DNA of 38,689 nucleotides from an uncultured Bacteroides sp. (GTDB lineage Bacteria > Bacteroidota > Bacteroidia > Bacteroidales > Bacteroidaceae), in NCBI GenBank assembly GCA_946628545.1, contig CAMOWU010000022.1, positions 1 through 38,689 on the forward strand, read 5' to 3'. Shown in pieces: positions 32,232 to 38,689 of this stretch; the stretch's first letter is position 1, and each line of letters opens with the position of its first letter. The translations under genes were made by a program, and so were the position numbers. Below the pieces are notes generated by a model, which was given only the letters and a program-made list of their open reading frames with translations, did not search any database and was not told the DNA's origin.

Positions 32232-33257
32232 ATGGGATTTTTTTCACTTTACCAAGACATAGCGATGGATCTTGGCACTGCCAACACGATTATCTCCAAC
32301 AATGGTAAGATAGTGGTTGACGAGCCTTCTGTCGTCGCCTTAGACAAGATCAGCAACAAGATGATTGCTGTAGGTGGTAAGGCCAAGATGATGTACGAGA
32401 AGACCCATGAGAACATTCGCACCGTGCGTCCGTTGCGCGACGGTGTGATAGCCGACTTCTTTGCTTGTGAGCAGATGATGCGCGGCATGATCAAGATGGT
32501 TCATTCGGGTCATCATCTTTTCTCTCCTTCACTTCGCATGGTGATAGGTGTGCCATCAGGTTCTACAGAAGTAGAGCTTCGCGCTGTTCGCGACTCCGCT
32601 GAGCATTCAGGTGGTCGTGATGTTTATTTGATTTACGAACCCATGGCAGCAGCCATCGGTATAGGTCTCGATGTAGAGGCTCCAGAAGGCAACATGGTAG
32701 TAGATATAGGTGGTGGCAGCACTGAGATTGCCGTCATCAGTCTTGGTGGTATCGTCACCAACAATTCCATTCGTGTGGCAGGTGATGACTTGACCAGTGA
32801 CATTCAGGAATACATGAACCGCCAGCACAACGTGAAGGTGAGTGAGCGTATGGCCGAGCGCATCAAGATCAATGTGGGTTCGGCTTTGACCGACCTGCCC
32901 GCTGAGTTGGCACCCGAGGACTTCGTGGTTCATGGCCCCAACAAGATCAACTTCCTTCCGATGGAGATTCCCGTATGCTATCAGGAGATTGCCCACTGCA
33001 TCGACAAGAGTGTAGCCAAGATTGAGTCGGCTGTGCTCAATGCTTTGGAAGATACTCCCCCAGAGCTTTATGCCGACATCGTGAAGAACGGTATCTGGTT
33101 GACTGGTGGTGGCGCGTTGTTGCGTGGTCTTGACAAGCGTTTGACCGACAAGATCAAGATTCCGTTCCATATTGCCGACGATCCATTGCACAGTGTGGCC
33201 AAGGGCACAGGCATTGCCTTGAAGAACGTTCGCAACTTCACGTTCCTCATGCGTTAA
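32232..33257 (+). CDS. mreB: rod shape-determining protein MreB
   Basis: 341 aa actin-like ATPase. Phosphate-1 loop DLGTANT (residues 13-19), phosphate-2 DIGGGSTEIAVISLGG, connect-2 and the adenosine motif GGGALLRGLD are all recognisable, as is the YEPMAAAIG segment. The N-terminal MGFFSLYQDIA resembles the amphipathic membrane-binding helix of other MreB proteins. It forms short membrane-bound filaments that orient the elongation machinery, whose other parts (MreC, MreD, PBP2, RodA) are encoded downstream. No separate promoter was identified, so it may be read from the purH promoter. Confidence 0.96.
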   Translation: MGFFSLYQDIAMDLGTANTIISNNGKIVVDEPSVVALDKISNKMIAVGGKAKMMYEKTHENIRTVRPLRDGVIADFFACEQMMRGMIKMVHSGHHLFSPSLRMVIGVPSGSTEVELRAVRDSAEHSGGRDVYLIYEPMAAAIGIGLDVEAPEGNMVVDIGGGSTEIAVISLGGIVTNNSIRVAGDDLTSDIQEYMNRQHNVKVSERMAERIKINVGSALTDLPAELAPEDFVVHGPNKINFLPMEIPVCYQEIAHCIDKSVAKIESAVLNALEDTPPELYADIVKNGIWLTGGGALLRGLDKRLTDKIKIPFHIADDPLHSVAKGTGIALKNVRNFTFLMR

Positions 33258-33273
33258 AACCATTCATGGACAT

Positions 33274-33323
33274 TCTAGGAGAATCCTAGGAGATACTAGG
33301 CCTTCCTAGGATTTCCTAGGATT
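33274..33323. repeat. 10-bp tandem array with CCTAGG core between mreB and mreC
   Basis: TCTAGGAGAA, TCCTAGGAGA, TACTAGGCCT, TCCTAGGATT, TCCTAGGATT: five 10-bp units, followed by TTTCTC. Units 2 and 4 form AATCCTAGGA/TCCTAGGATT (33282-33291 and 33304-33313), a 10-bp stem followed by T-rich sequence. Confidence 0.85.
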
Positions 33324-33346
33324 TTTCTCGGAAACACAAATTACCG

Positions 33347-34192
33347 ATGCGGAATCTATTCGACTTTTTGGTAAAATACTGTTACTGGTTGTTGTTTCTG
33401 GTGCTTGAGGGCATCAGTCTGGCTATGCTTGTGTCGCACAACAGCTACCATGGCAGTGTTTACCTGACGTCGGCCAATCATGTCACGGGCAAGGTGTATG
33501 AGTGGGAAAGTGAGCTGACGTCTTATCTCTCGCTCAAGGAAGTCAACCGTCAGTTGGTTTCCGACAATGTGGAGATGCGCCTTCGTCTTGCCAGTTTGGA
33601 GCGTGCTTTAGACTCTTTGAGGAAAGACAGCGTCCGGATTGATTTTGTTGCCCCCGAGTATCATCTTGTCCATGCCCAGGTGGTGAAGGCGACCCTTCAC
33701 CGCAACAACAACTACCTGACCATCGACAAGGGTCGTCGCGACGGCATCCGTCCGGAGATGGCAGTGATCAGTTCTGGTGGAGTAGTGGGCATCGTCTATC
33801 TCACCTCCGACCATTATTCCATCGTCATCCCCTTGCTCAATGTCCGTTCGAGTGTCAGTTGCAAGGCGCGCAACTCCAAGTATTTCGGCACCTTGCAGTG
33901 GCAACGCGGTGCGGTCAACATCGCCTATGTGATAGATGTGCCCCGTCATGCCAATGTGCACAAGGGCGAGGTGGTGGAGACCAACGGCTATTCCGAGGTC
34001 TTTCCGGCCGGCATACCTATCGGTAAGATTCTCGATGTGGGTGATTCGCCCGATGGTTTGTCGTTCATGCTGAAGGTGCAGCTTTTCACCGACTTTTCCA
34101 CCCTTCGCGATGTGTCTGTGATTACGAACTACAGCCGTGAGGAGAAGAAGCTGCTGGAGCAGAAAGCCGATTCGTCCGACATCAACCATTAG
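33347..34192 (+). CDS. mreC: rod shape-determining protein MreC
   Basis: 281 aa with one N-terminal membrane segment (YCYWLLFLVLEGISLAMLV), a periplasmic coiled coil (about residues 60-95, LKEVNRQLVSDNVEMRLRLASLE) and the beta-rich MreC domain (TIDKGRRDGIRPEMAVISSGGVVGIV, then FGTLQW, GEVVETNGYSEVFPAGIPIGKI). It links cytoplasmic MreB to periplasmic synthesis by binding PBP2. The 89-bp gap after mreB contains the CCTAGG array, which could form a hairpin and set different levels of MreB and MreC. Confidence 0.93.
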   Translation: MRNLFDFLVKYCYWLLFLVLEGISLAMLVSHNSYHGSVYLTSANHVTGKVYEWESELTSYLSLKEVNRQLVSDNVEMRLRLASLERALDSLRKDSVRIDFVAPEYHLVHAQVVKATLHRNNNYLTIDKGRRDGIRPEMAVISSGGVVGIVYLTSDHYSIVIPLLNVRSSVSCKARNSKYFGTLQWQRGAVNIAYVIDVPRHANVHKGEVVETNGYSEVFPAGIPIGKILDVGDSPDGLSFMLKVQLFTDFSTLRDVSVITNYSREEKKLLEQKADSSDINH

Positions 34193-34225
34193 TCTGTATC
34201 AAGATTCAGGATCGCTAAATAGAGT

Positions 34226-34741
34226 ATGAACAGAGGTATAATAAATAGGTTCCTTGGTTTCTGTGTTGTGTTGTTGGTTCAAGTCCTGGTTCTCAACAAC
34301 GTCCACATCCTTGGCGTGGTGACTCCATTGTTGTTGGTTTATCCTATCTTGTGTTTCCATCGCGGCGCCAACCGTATCAGTTTGCTGCTATGGAGTTTTG
34401 CCTTTGGTGTCATCTACGACATGTTTTCCGATACCTGGGGTATGGGTACTTTCACCAACACCCTGCTGGGACTCATCCAGCCCGGTCTGCTCAACCTCTT
34501 CTCCCCCCACGACGACGATGATGAGGAGAATGAGTTTGAACCCGACCTCTATTCCATGGGTATTGGTCATTTTCTGGCTTATGCCTTTTTCGGCTGCCTC
34601 ATCTACCATGCGGTGTTCAACCTCCTGAATGCTTTCAACATTTCCAGTCTGGTATTCACCTTGATAGCCATAGGCGGTGGCACCTTGCTCACTCTTGTCA
34701 TTATCTTTTTCACTGAGCTCATCATTCGTAAGCGTAGGTAA
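34226..34741 (+). CDS. mreD: rod shape-determining protein MreD
   Basis: 171 aa, strongly hydrophobic with about five membrane segments (FLGFCVVLLVQVLVLNNVHI at the start). An acidic insert DDDDEENEFEPD lies near residues 96-107, between segments. Position between mreC and the PBP2 gene identifies it, since MreD sequences are poorly conserved. It is an inner-membrane partner of MreC. Confidence 0.88.
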   Translation: MNRGIINRFLGFCVVLLVQVLVLNNVHILGVVTPLLLVYPILCFHRGANRISLLLWSFAFGVIYDMFSDTWGMGTFTNTLLGLIQPGLLNLFSPHDDDDEENEFEPDLYSMGIGHFLAYAFFGCLIYHAVFNLLNAFNISSLVFTLIAIGGGTLLTLVIIFFTELIIRKRR

Positions 34742-34755
34742 ACACAGCATTTGTG

Positions 34756-36960
34756 ATGAAAGAGCAGGACTTCGGTTACAGGAAATACGTCTTGGGTGGC
34801 ATTGCCGTGGTGATAGTGTTGATCTACATTGCCCGTCTGGCCGTGCTGCAGCTTGCCAGCGACGAGTATGCCGGTAGTGCGAAGAGCAATGCCTTATTGA
34901 ACAATGTTCTCTATCCCTCCCGTGGTTTGATTTACGACCGCAATGGTCAGTTGCTGGTTTACAACCAGCCCACTTACGACATCATGGTAGTGACCAATGA
35001 GATGGAAGACTTGGACACCCTTGATTTCTGCCACACCATCAACATCACGAAGAAAGACTTCGACAAGAAGATGCGCAATATCCGCAATCTGAAAGGCTAC
35101 TCCCCCTACACCCAGCAAGTGTTCAGTACCCAGATCAGTGGTGAGGAGATGGCCATCTTGCAGGAGAAGTTGTTCCGCTACCGTGGTTTCTATATCCGCA
35201 AGCGTTCCATGCGCAAGTACGAATATTCCTACGGTGCCCATTTGCTCGGCGACATTGGTGAGGTCAACCAGCGCGAGATCGACCGCGACGAGTATTACCA
35301 GAGCGGTGATTATATCGGCAAGAACGGTGTGGAGCGTTCCTACGAGGCCGACTTGCGTGGTGAGAAAGGTGTGGAGGTGTTGCTTCGCGACTCCCGTGGT
35401 CGTGTGCAAGGCCACTACCAGAACGGTGAGCTGGACACTAAGCCCAAACCTGGCAGAGACATCACGCTGACCATCGACTCCGAGTTGCAGAAGTTGGGTG
35501 AGCGTCTGATGGAAGGCAAGGCCGGTGCCATTGTGGCTATAGAGCCCAGCACGGGCGAGATTCTCTGCCTTGTCTCGTCTCCAACTTTCGACCCTCGCCG
35601 TATGGCAGGCAAGGAGCGTGGCCGCTATCATGCCGAACTTTATGAGGACTTGAACCGCCCTTTGCTCAACCGCGCCATTCAGGGTGTTTATCCTCCAGGT
35701 TCCACCTTCAAGATTTCCCAGGGACTGACTTTCCTTCAGGAAGGAGTGATCACCACCTCCACCGCTTATCCCTGCTCCCGTGGTTTCCGTTTCAAGGGCA
35801 TGAAGGTGGGTTGCCATGGTCATGGTTCTCCACTTCCCCTCATACCAGCCATCGCCACTTCGTGCAACGGTTATTTCTGCTGGGGTTTGTACCACATGCT
35901 CAACGACCGTCAGAAGTACAAGACCATTCAGGATGCGATGACGACATGGAAGGACTATATGGTGTCGATGGGTTTCGGCTACAAGTTAGGTGTGGATTTG
36001 CCGGGCGAGGCGCGCGGTCTTATTCCCAATGCCCCCTTCTACGACAAGGCCTATAAGAACGACTGGAACGCCTTGAGCGTCATCAGTATATCGATTGGTC
36101 AGGGAGAGGTCTGCCTCACCCCCTTGCAGATTGCTAACATGGCAGCCACAGTGGCCAATCGCGGATATTATATCACTCCCCACATCGTGAAAGAAGTGAA
36201 AGGCGGTGCCATAGCCGATAGTCTGAAGGAGAAGCACTACACCAAAGTGAAGAAGGAATACTACGACGATGTTGCGATGGGTATGCGCCGATCCGTCTTG
36301 GGTGGTACCTGTAAGAAAGCCAACAACCATTGGTATGAGGTGTGTGGTAAGACGGGAACAGCCCAGAACAAGGGACACGACCACTCCGCCTTCATGGGCT
36401 TTGCGCCGATGAACAATCCCAAGATTGCAGTGGCGGTCTATGTTGAGAATGGTGGTTGGGGTGCCACCTACGGTGTGCCTTATGGTGCATTGATTATGGA
36501 GCAATACATCAACGGCAAGCTGAGTGCTGGCAGTGAGGCACAGGTCAAGAAATTCCAGGCCAGACACATCCTCCGTTCTTCGGCTGAGCTGAAAGCCATC
36601 AAGGAGCGCAAGGAGCGTGAGGCCAAAGCCCGTGAGGAGGCCAAGAAAGCAAGACTCGACAGCCTGAAGCAAGGCAGGACCATCAGCGCCAAAGCACCTA
36701 AGGACGTTAAGGACACTAAAGACGTTAAAGACACTAAGGACGTTAAGGACCCTAAGGACTCAAAGGCCGTTAAGGATCCTAAGAATTCCAGCGAAGCCAT
36801 GAAGAAGGCGGAAACGCCCAAGCAGCCAGCAGGCACTCCCGCCAAGTCCGTTCCTACTTCAAAACCAGAAGCTGCAACCAAGCCAACCACAGCAGTTGTG
36901 CCCGACAGCTTGAAGAAAGATTCGTTGCCTCAGCAACCTCAAAAAACTGATCACCCATGA
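34756..36960 (+). CDS. mrdA: penicillin-binding protein 2 (elongasome transpeptidase) with a long charged tail
   Basis: 734 aa from the ATG at 34756 (a GTG at 34753 precedes it). Features in order: an N-terminal membrane anchor (VLGGIAVVIVLIYIARLAVL), the pedestal/dimerisation domain (GLIYDRNGQLLVYNQPTYDI) and the transpeptidase domain with Ser316-TFK, Ser369-CN and Lys532-TGT. It cross-links new peptidoglycan along the side wall with RodA. Beyond about residue 610 an unusual hydrophilic tail follows: a charged helix rich in Lys/Glu/Arg, then tandem KDVKDTKDVKD units coded by 9/18-bp DNA repeats, then a Pro/Thr/Ala-rich end. The stop overlaps the rodA start (ATGA). Confidence 0.95.
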   Translation: MKEQDFGYRKYVLGGIAVVIVLIYIARLAVLQLASDEYAGSAKSNALLNNVLYPSRGLIYDRNGQLLVYNQPTYDIMVVTNEMEDLDTLDFCHTINITKKDFDKKMRNIRNLKGYSPYTQQVFSTQISGEEMAILQEKLFRYRGFYIRKRSMRKYEYSYGAHLLGDIGEVNQREIDRDEYYQSGDYIGKNGVERSYEADLRGEKGVEVLLRDSRGRVQGHYQNGELDTKPKPGRDITLTIDSELQKLGERLMEGKAGAIVAIEPSTGEILCLVSSPTFDPRRMAGKERGRYHAELYEDLNRPLLNRAIQGVYPPGSTFKISQGLTFLQEGVITTSTAYPCSRGFRFKGMKVGCHGHGSPLPLIPAIATSCNGYFCWGLYHMLNDRQKYKTIQDAMTTWKDYMVSMGFGYKLGVDLPGEARGLIPNAPFYDKAYKNDWNALSVISISIGQGEVCLTPLQIANMAATVANRGYYITPHIVKEVKGGAIADSLKEKHYTKVKKEYYDDVAMGMRRSVLGGTCKKANNHWYEVCGKTGTAQNKGHDHSAFMGFAPMNNPKIAVAVYVENGGWGATYGVPYGALIMEQYINGKLSAGSEAQVKKFQARHILRSSAELKAIKERKEREAKAREEAKKARLDSLKQGRTISAKAPKDVKDTKDVKDTKDVKDPKDSKAVKDPKNSSEAMKKAETPKQPAGTPAKSVPTSKPEAATKPTTAVVPDSLKKDSLPQQPQKTDHP
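36702..36785 (+). repeat. 9/18-bp coding repeat in mrdA
   Basis: Units of the type GACGTTAAG GACACTAAA repeat with third-position changes and encode KDV/KDT/KDP units. The region lies in the tail after the transpeptidase domain, so length changes would not affect the active site. Confidence 0.85.
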
Positions 36961-38441
36961 CAGAAGACAGCAACAAAAGCATATTCCAATCGCTCGACTG
37001 GTGGACCATCGGCATATATCTCATTCTGATTGTATGGGGATGGTTCAGTGTGTGCGGTGCGAGCTACGACTTCAACAATCCCGACATCTTCAGTTGGGAG
37101 AACCGTTCAGGCAAGCAGATTGTCTGGCTGTGTTGTTCTGTCGGCTTGGCAACGATGTTGTTGATGGTGGAGAAGCAGTTTTATATCGGTTCATCGTATT
37201 ATCTCTATATCATGATGATGGTGCTGTTGGTAGCGACCATTGTCATCGCCCCTGAGACCAAGGGCTCGAGGTCGTGGATACCTATTGGTTCCGTGAAATT
37301 GCAGCCGGCGGAGTTCGCGAAGTTCGCCGTGGCCCTGACCCTGGCCCGTTATATGGATGAACATGGGTTCAGGATGGACAACACACGCCAGTTCTTGCAC
37401 GTTGTAGCATTGATTATGTTGCCCATCGCCATCATTATCGGAGAGAAGGAGACCGGTTCAGCCCTGGTTTATCTGAGTTTCTTTCTGGTGCTTTACCGTG
37501 AGGGTATGACAGGTGCCTTCCTGTTTGTAGCCTTTGCCTTTATTCTCTATTTCGTGGTAGGCATGAAGTTTGGCGAGGAATATATCACCAATATGCCGGT
37601 CATTGTTGGAGAGTTTGCCGTTTTGCTGATGATACAGGTGTTCACCATCGGCATGGCTTATTCCTATTGTCCCGACAAGCAAGCCATCTCTATCATGGCC
37701 ATCGTGACCTTGGTGGCCACGGGTTTGGCTTTCCTCTTCTCGGCTTTCGTCATCCCCTTCAATGTGGCGGTTATCCAGGTGATTTGTCTGGGACTGAGTT
37801 TTATCTTCCTCATCTTCCTGGCTTTCTATGAGCGTGTGCTCAACTATGTTTGGGTAGCCCTGTTCTGTTTGTTCTCCACTGTCTTTTATTTTGGTAGCAA
37901 CTACTTGATCAACAATATTATGCAGCCCCATCAGCGCATCCGAATACAGGTGCTTCTCGGCACTAAGGAGGATCCTGCTGGAGCGGGCTACAACGTGAAT
38001 CAAGCCAAGATTGCCATTGGCTCCGGCGGACTGGAGGGCAAGGGCTTTCTGAAAGGCACCCAGACGAAGTTGAAGTACGTGCCGGAGCAAGACACCGACT
38101 TCATCTTCTGCACCGTGGGTGAGGAAGAGGGCTTCATTGGTTCGGCAGGTGTGTTGTTGATGTATCTCTTGTTTATCCTGAGGTTGTTGGCTTTGGCAGA
38201 GCGACAACCCGACACCATGGGGCGTGTGTATGGTTATTCAGTGCTCTGTATCTTCTTGTTCCATCTATTCATCAATGTGGGAATGGTGATTGGTCTGACG
38301 CCTGTGATTGGTATTCCTTTGCCGTTTTTCAGTTATGGTGGCTCATCGCTATGGGGATTCACCATCCTGCTCTTCATCTTCCTTCGCATGGACGCCGAGC
38401 GTCATGTCAAGGATGAGACGAGAAGAGGGGTGGAACATTGA
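36957..38441 (+). CDS. rodA: rod shape-determining protein RodA (SEDS glycosyltransferase)
   Basis: 494 aa, about ten membrane segments. SEDS-family landmarks are visible: GSRSWIPIGSVKLQPAEFAKFAVAL (extracellular loop and helix 4), GIPLPFFSYGGSS near the C-terminus, and the large periplasmic loop before it with QTKLKYVPEQDTDFIF. It polymerises lipid II for side-wall growth in complex with PBP2. At 494 aa it is longer than the roughly 370-aa E. coli protein because of extra membrane segments in the middle (GMAYSYCPDKQ ... NVAVIQVICLG), a layout I recall in other Bacteroidota. The final codons GTG GAA CAT TGA lie at the edge of a heptamer array. Confidence 0.95.
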   Translation: MTEDSNKSIFQSLDWWTIGIYLILIVWGWFSVCGASYDFNNPDIFSWENRSGKQIVWLCCSVGLATMLLMVEKQFYIGSSYYLYIMMMVLLVATIVIAPETKGSRSWIPIGSVKLQPAEFAKFAVALTLARYMDEHGFRMDNTRQFLHVVALIMLPIAIIIGEKETGSALVYLSFFLVLYREGMTGAFLFVAFAFILYFVVGMKFGEEYITNMPVIVGEFAVLLMIQVFTIGMAYSYCPDKQAISIMAIVTLVATGLAFLFSAFVIPFNVAVIQVICLGLSFIFLIFLAFYERVLNYVWVALFCLFSTVFYFGSNYLINNIMQPHQRIRIQVLLGTKEDPAGAGYNVNQAKIAIGSGGLEGKGFLKGTQTKLKYVPEQDTDFIFCTVGEEEGFIGSAGVLLMYLLFILRLLALAERQPDTMGRVYGYSVLCIFLFHLFINVGMVIGLTPVIGIPLPFFSYGGSSLWGFTILLFIFLRMDAERHVKDETRRGVEH

Positions 38442-38504
38442 GCTTTTTTTCATTGACCATTGACCATTGACCATTGACCATTTTTTCATTGACCATTGGC
38501 TTCG
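38436..38504 (+). repeat. heptamer array with GGCTTCG core, copy D
   Basis: ATTGAGC, a T-run, four ATTGACC units (38452-38479), ATTTTTTC, ATTGACC (38488-38494), then ATTGGCTTCG. Same order of parts as copy C, in the same orientation relative to the upstream gene, whose TGA lies inside CATTGAGC. Confidence 0.9.
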
Positions 38505-38516
38505 CTTTGGCAGCGC

Positions 38517-38656
38517 GGGGTACGCAGGCATCTTGCCTGCGACGCGTCTGAAAGACGCGCCATGCGAATGTTTTATATCCCGAATTATCGAATTTGAGAA
38601 TTGATTTTTTTACGAAAGCGAATTGTCATGCTATAGCATGCTGCCATGCGTACCCC
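38517..38656. mobile_element. MITE-like or REP-type element with terminal inverted repeats
   Basis: GGGGTACGCA (38517-38526) and TGCGTACCCC (38647-38656) are perfect inverted ends of a 140-bp segment. Inside are GCAGGCA-TCT-TGCCTGC, GCGTCT-GAA-AGACGC and the 14-nt palindrome CATGCTATAGCATG (38627-38640). As with copy C, it directly follows a heptamer array after a short linker. Confidence 0.65.
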
Positions 38657-38673
38657 ACGTTGCAGTAGGAGGT

Positions 38674-38689
38674 TCGGCATTCCTGCCGA
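38674..38689. repeat. palindrome at the window edge
   Basis: TCGGCA, loop TTCC, TGCCGA; cut off by the window end, so any larger element is not visible. Confidence 0.45.

Overview
The window looks like chromosomal DNA from a member of the Bacteroidota, most likely a Prevotella-like genus. Three things point there. Many genes are preceded by the Bacteroidota -7 box (TAnnTTTG), several with a TTG/TTTG element about 20 bp upstream, and few have Shine-Dalgarno sequences. The gene neighbourhoods (purH-mreB-mreC-mreD-mrdA-rodA; DUF4292 lipoprotein plus EnvC-like factor; paired O- and N-acyltransferases for amino-acid lipids) are of the Bacteroidales type. Several secreted proteins end in the short tail common in Prevotella and Bacteroides. 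Genus assignment is inference.

Layout. 1-2.2 kb: promoter and an acyltransferase pair (glycine/ornithine-type lipids), closed by a strong hairpin. 2.3-6.1 kb: dgt (minus) divergent from dut and a TPR protein, i.e. dNTP housekeeping plus an exported repeat protein. 6.2-19.3 kb: an accessory block with an AAA/PD-(D/E)XK protein (minus), a 0.5 kb hairpin-rich leader, and three tightly linked genes for secreted proteins (330, about 1092 and 2194 aa). The second carries a dockerin-like pair of calcium loops and the third begins with a cohesin-like domain. 19.3-20.3 kb: a non-coding region packed with palindromes and 7-bp tandem arrays. 20.3-22.7 kb: DUF4292 lipoprotein and a degenerate LytM/EnvC protein. 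22.8-26.2 kb (minus): M20 deacylase, CYTH protein, prfB, VanZ-like protein. 26.2-28.2 kb: sodium-dependent transporter, a 36-aa ORF that looks like a ComEA-type N-terminus, and divergent tRNA-Phe and tRNA-Pro. 28.2-30.4 kb: secreted GH43 enzyme. 30.8-31.1 kb: rplS (minus). 31.5-38.4 kb: a purH gene reduced to its IMP cyclohydrolase domain, then mreB, mreC, mreD, mrdA and rodA, the cell-elongation operon.

The feature that runs through the whole window is its intergenic repeats. They include tandem arrays with periods of 7, 8, 10 and 12 bp, small palindromes with 2-4 nt loops, and about 100-140 bp elements with terminal inverted repeats (GGGGTACGCA...TGCGTACCCC). Several sit so close to genes that they supply the stop codon: the AAA gene, GH43, rodA and prfB all end inside or at the edge of a repeat.

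No CRISPR array, integrase, insertion-sequence transposase or rRNA was seen. All functional names come from reading motifs by eye and from memory of the families; no database search was possible.
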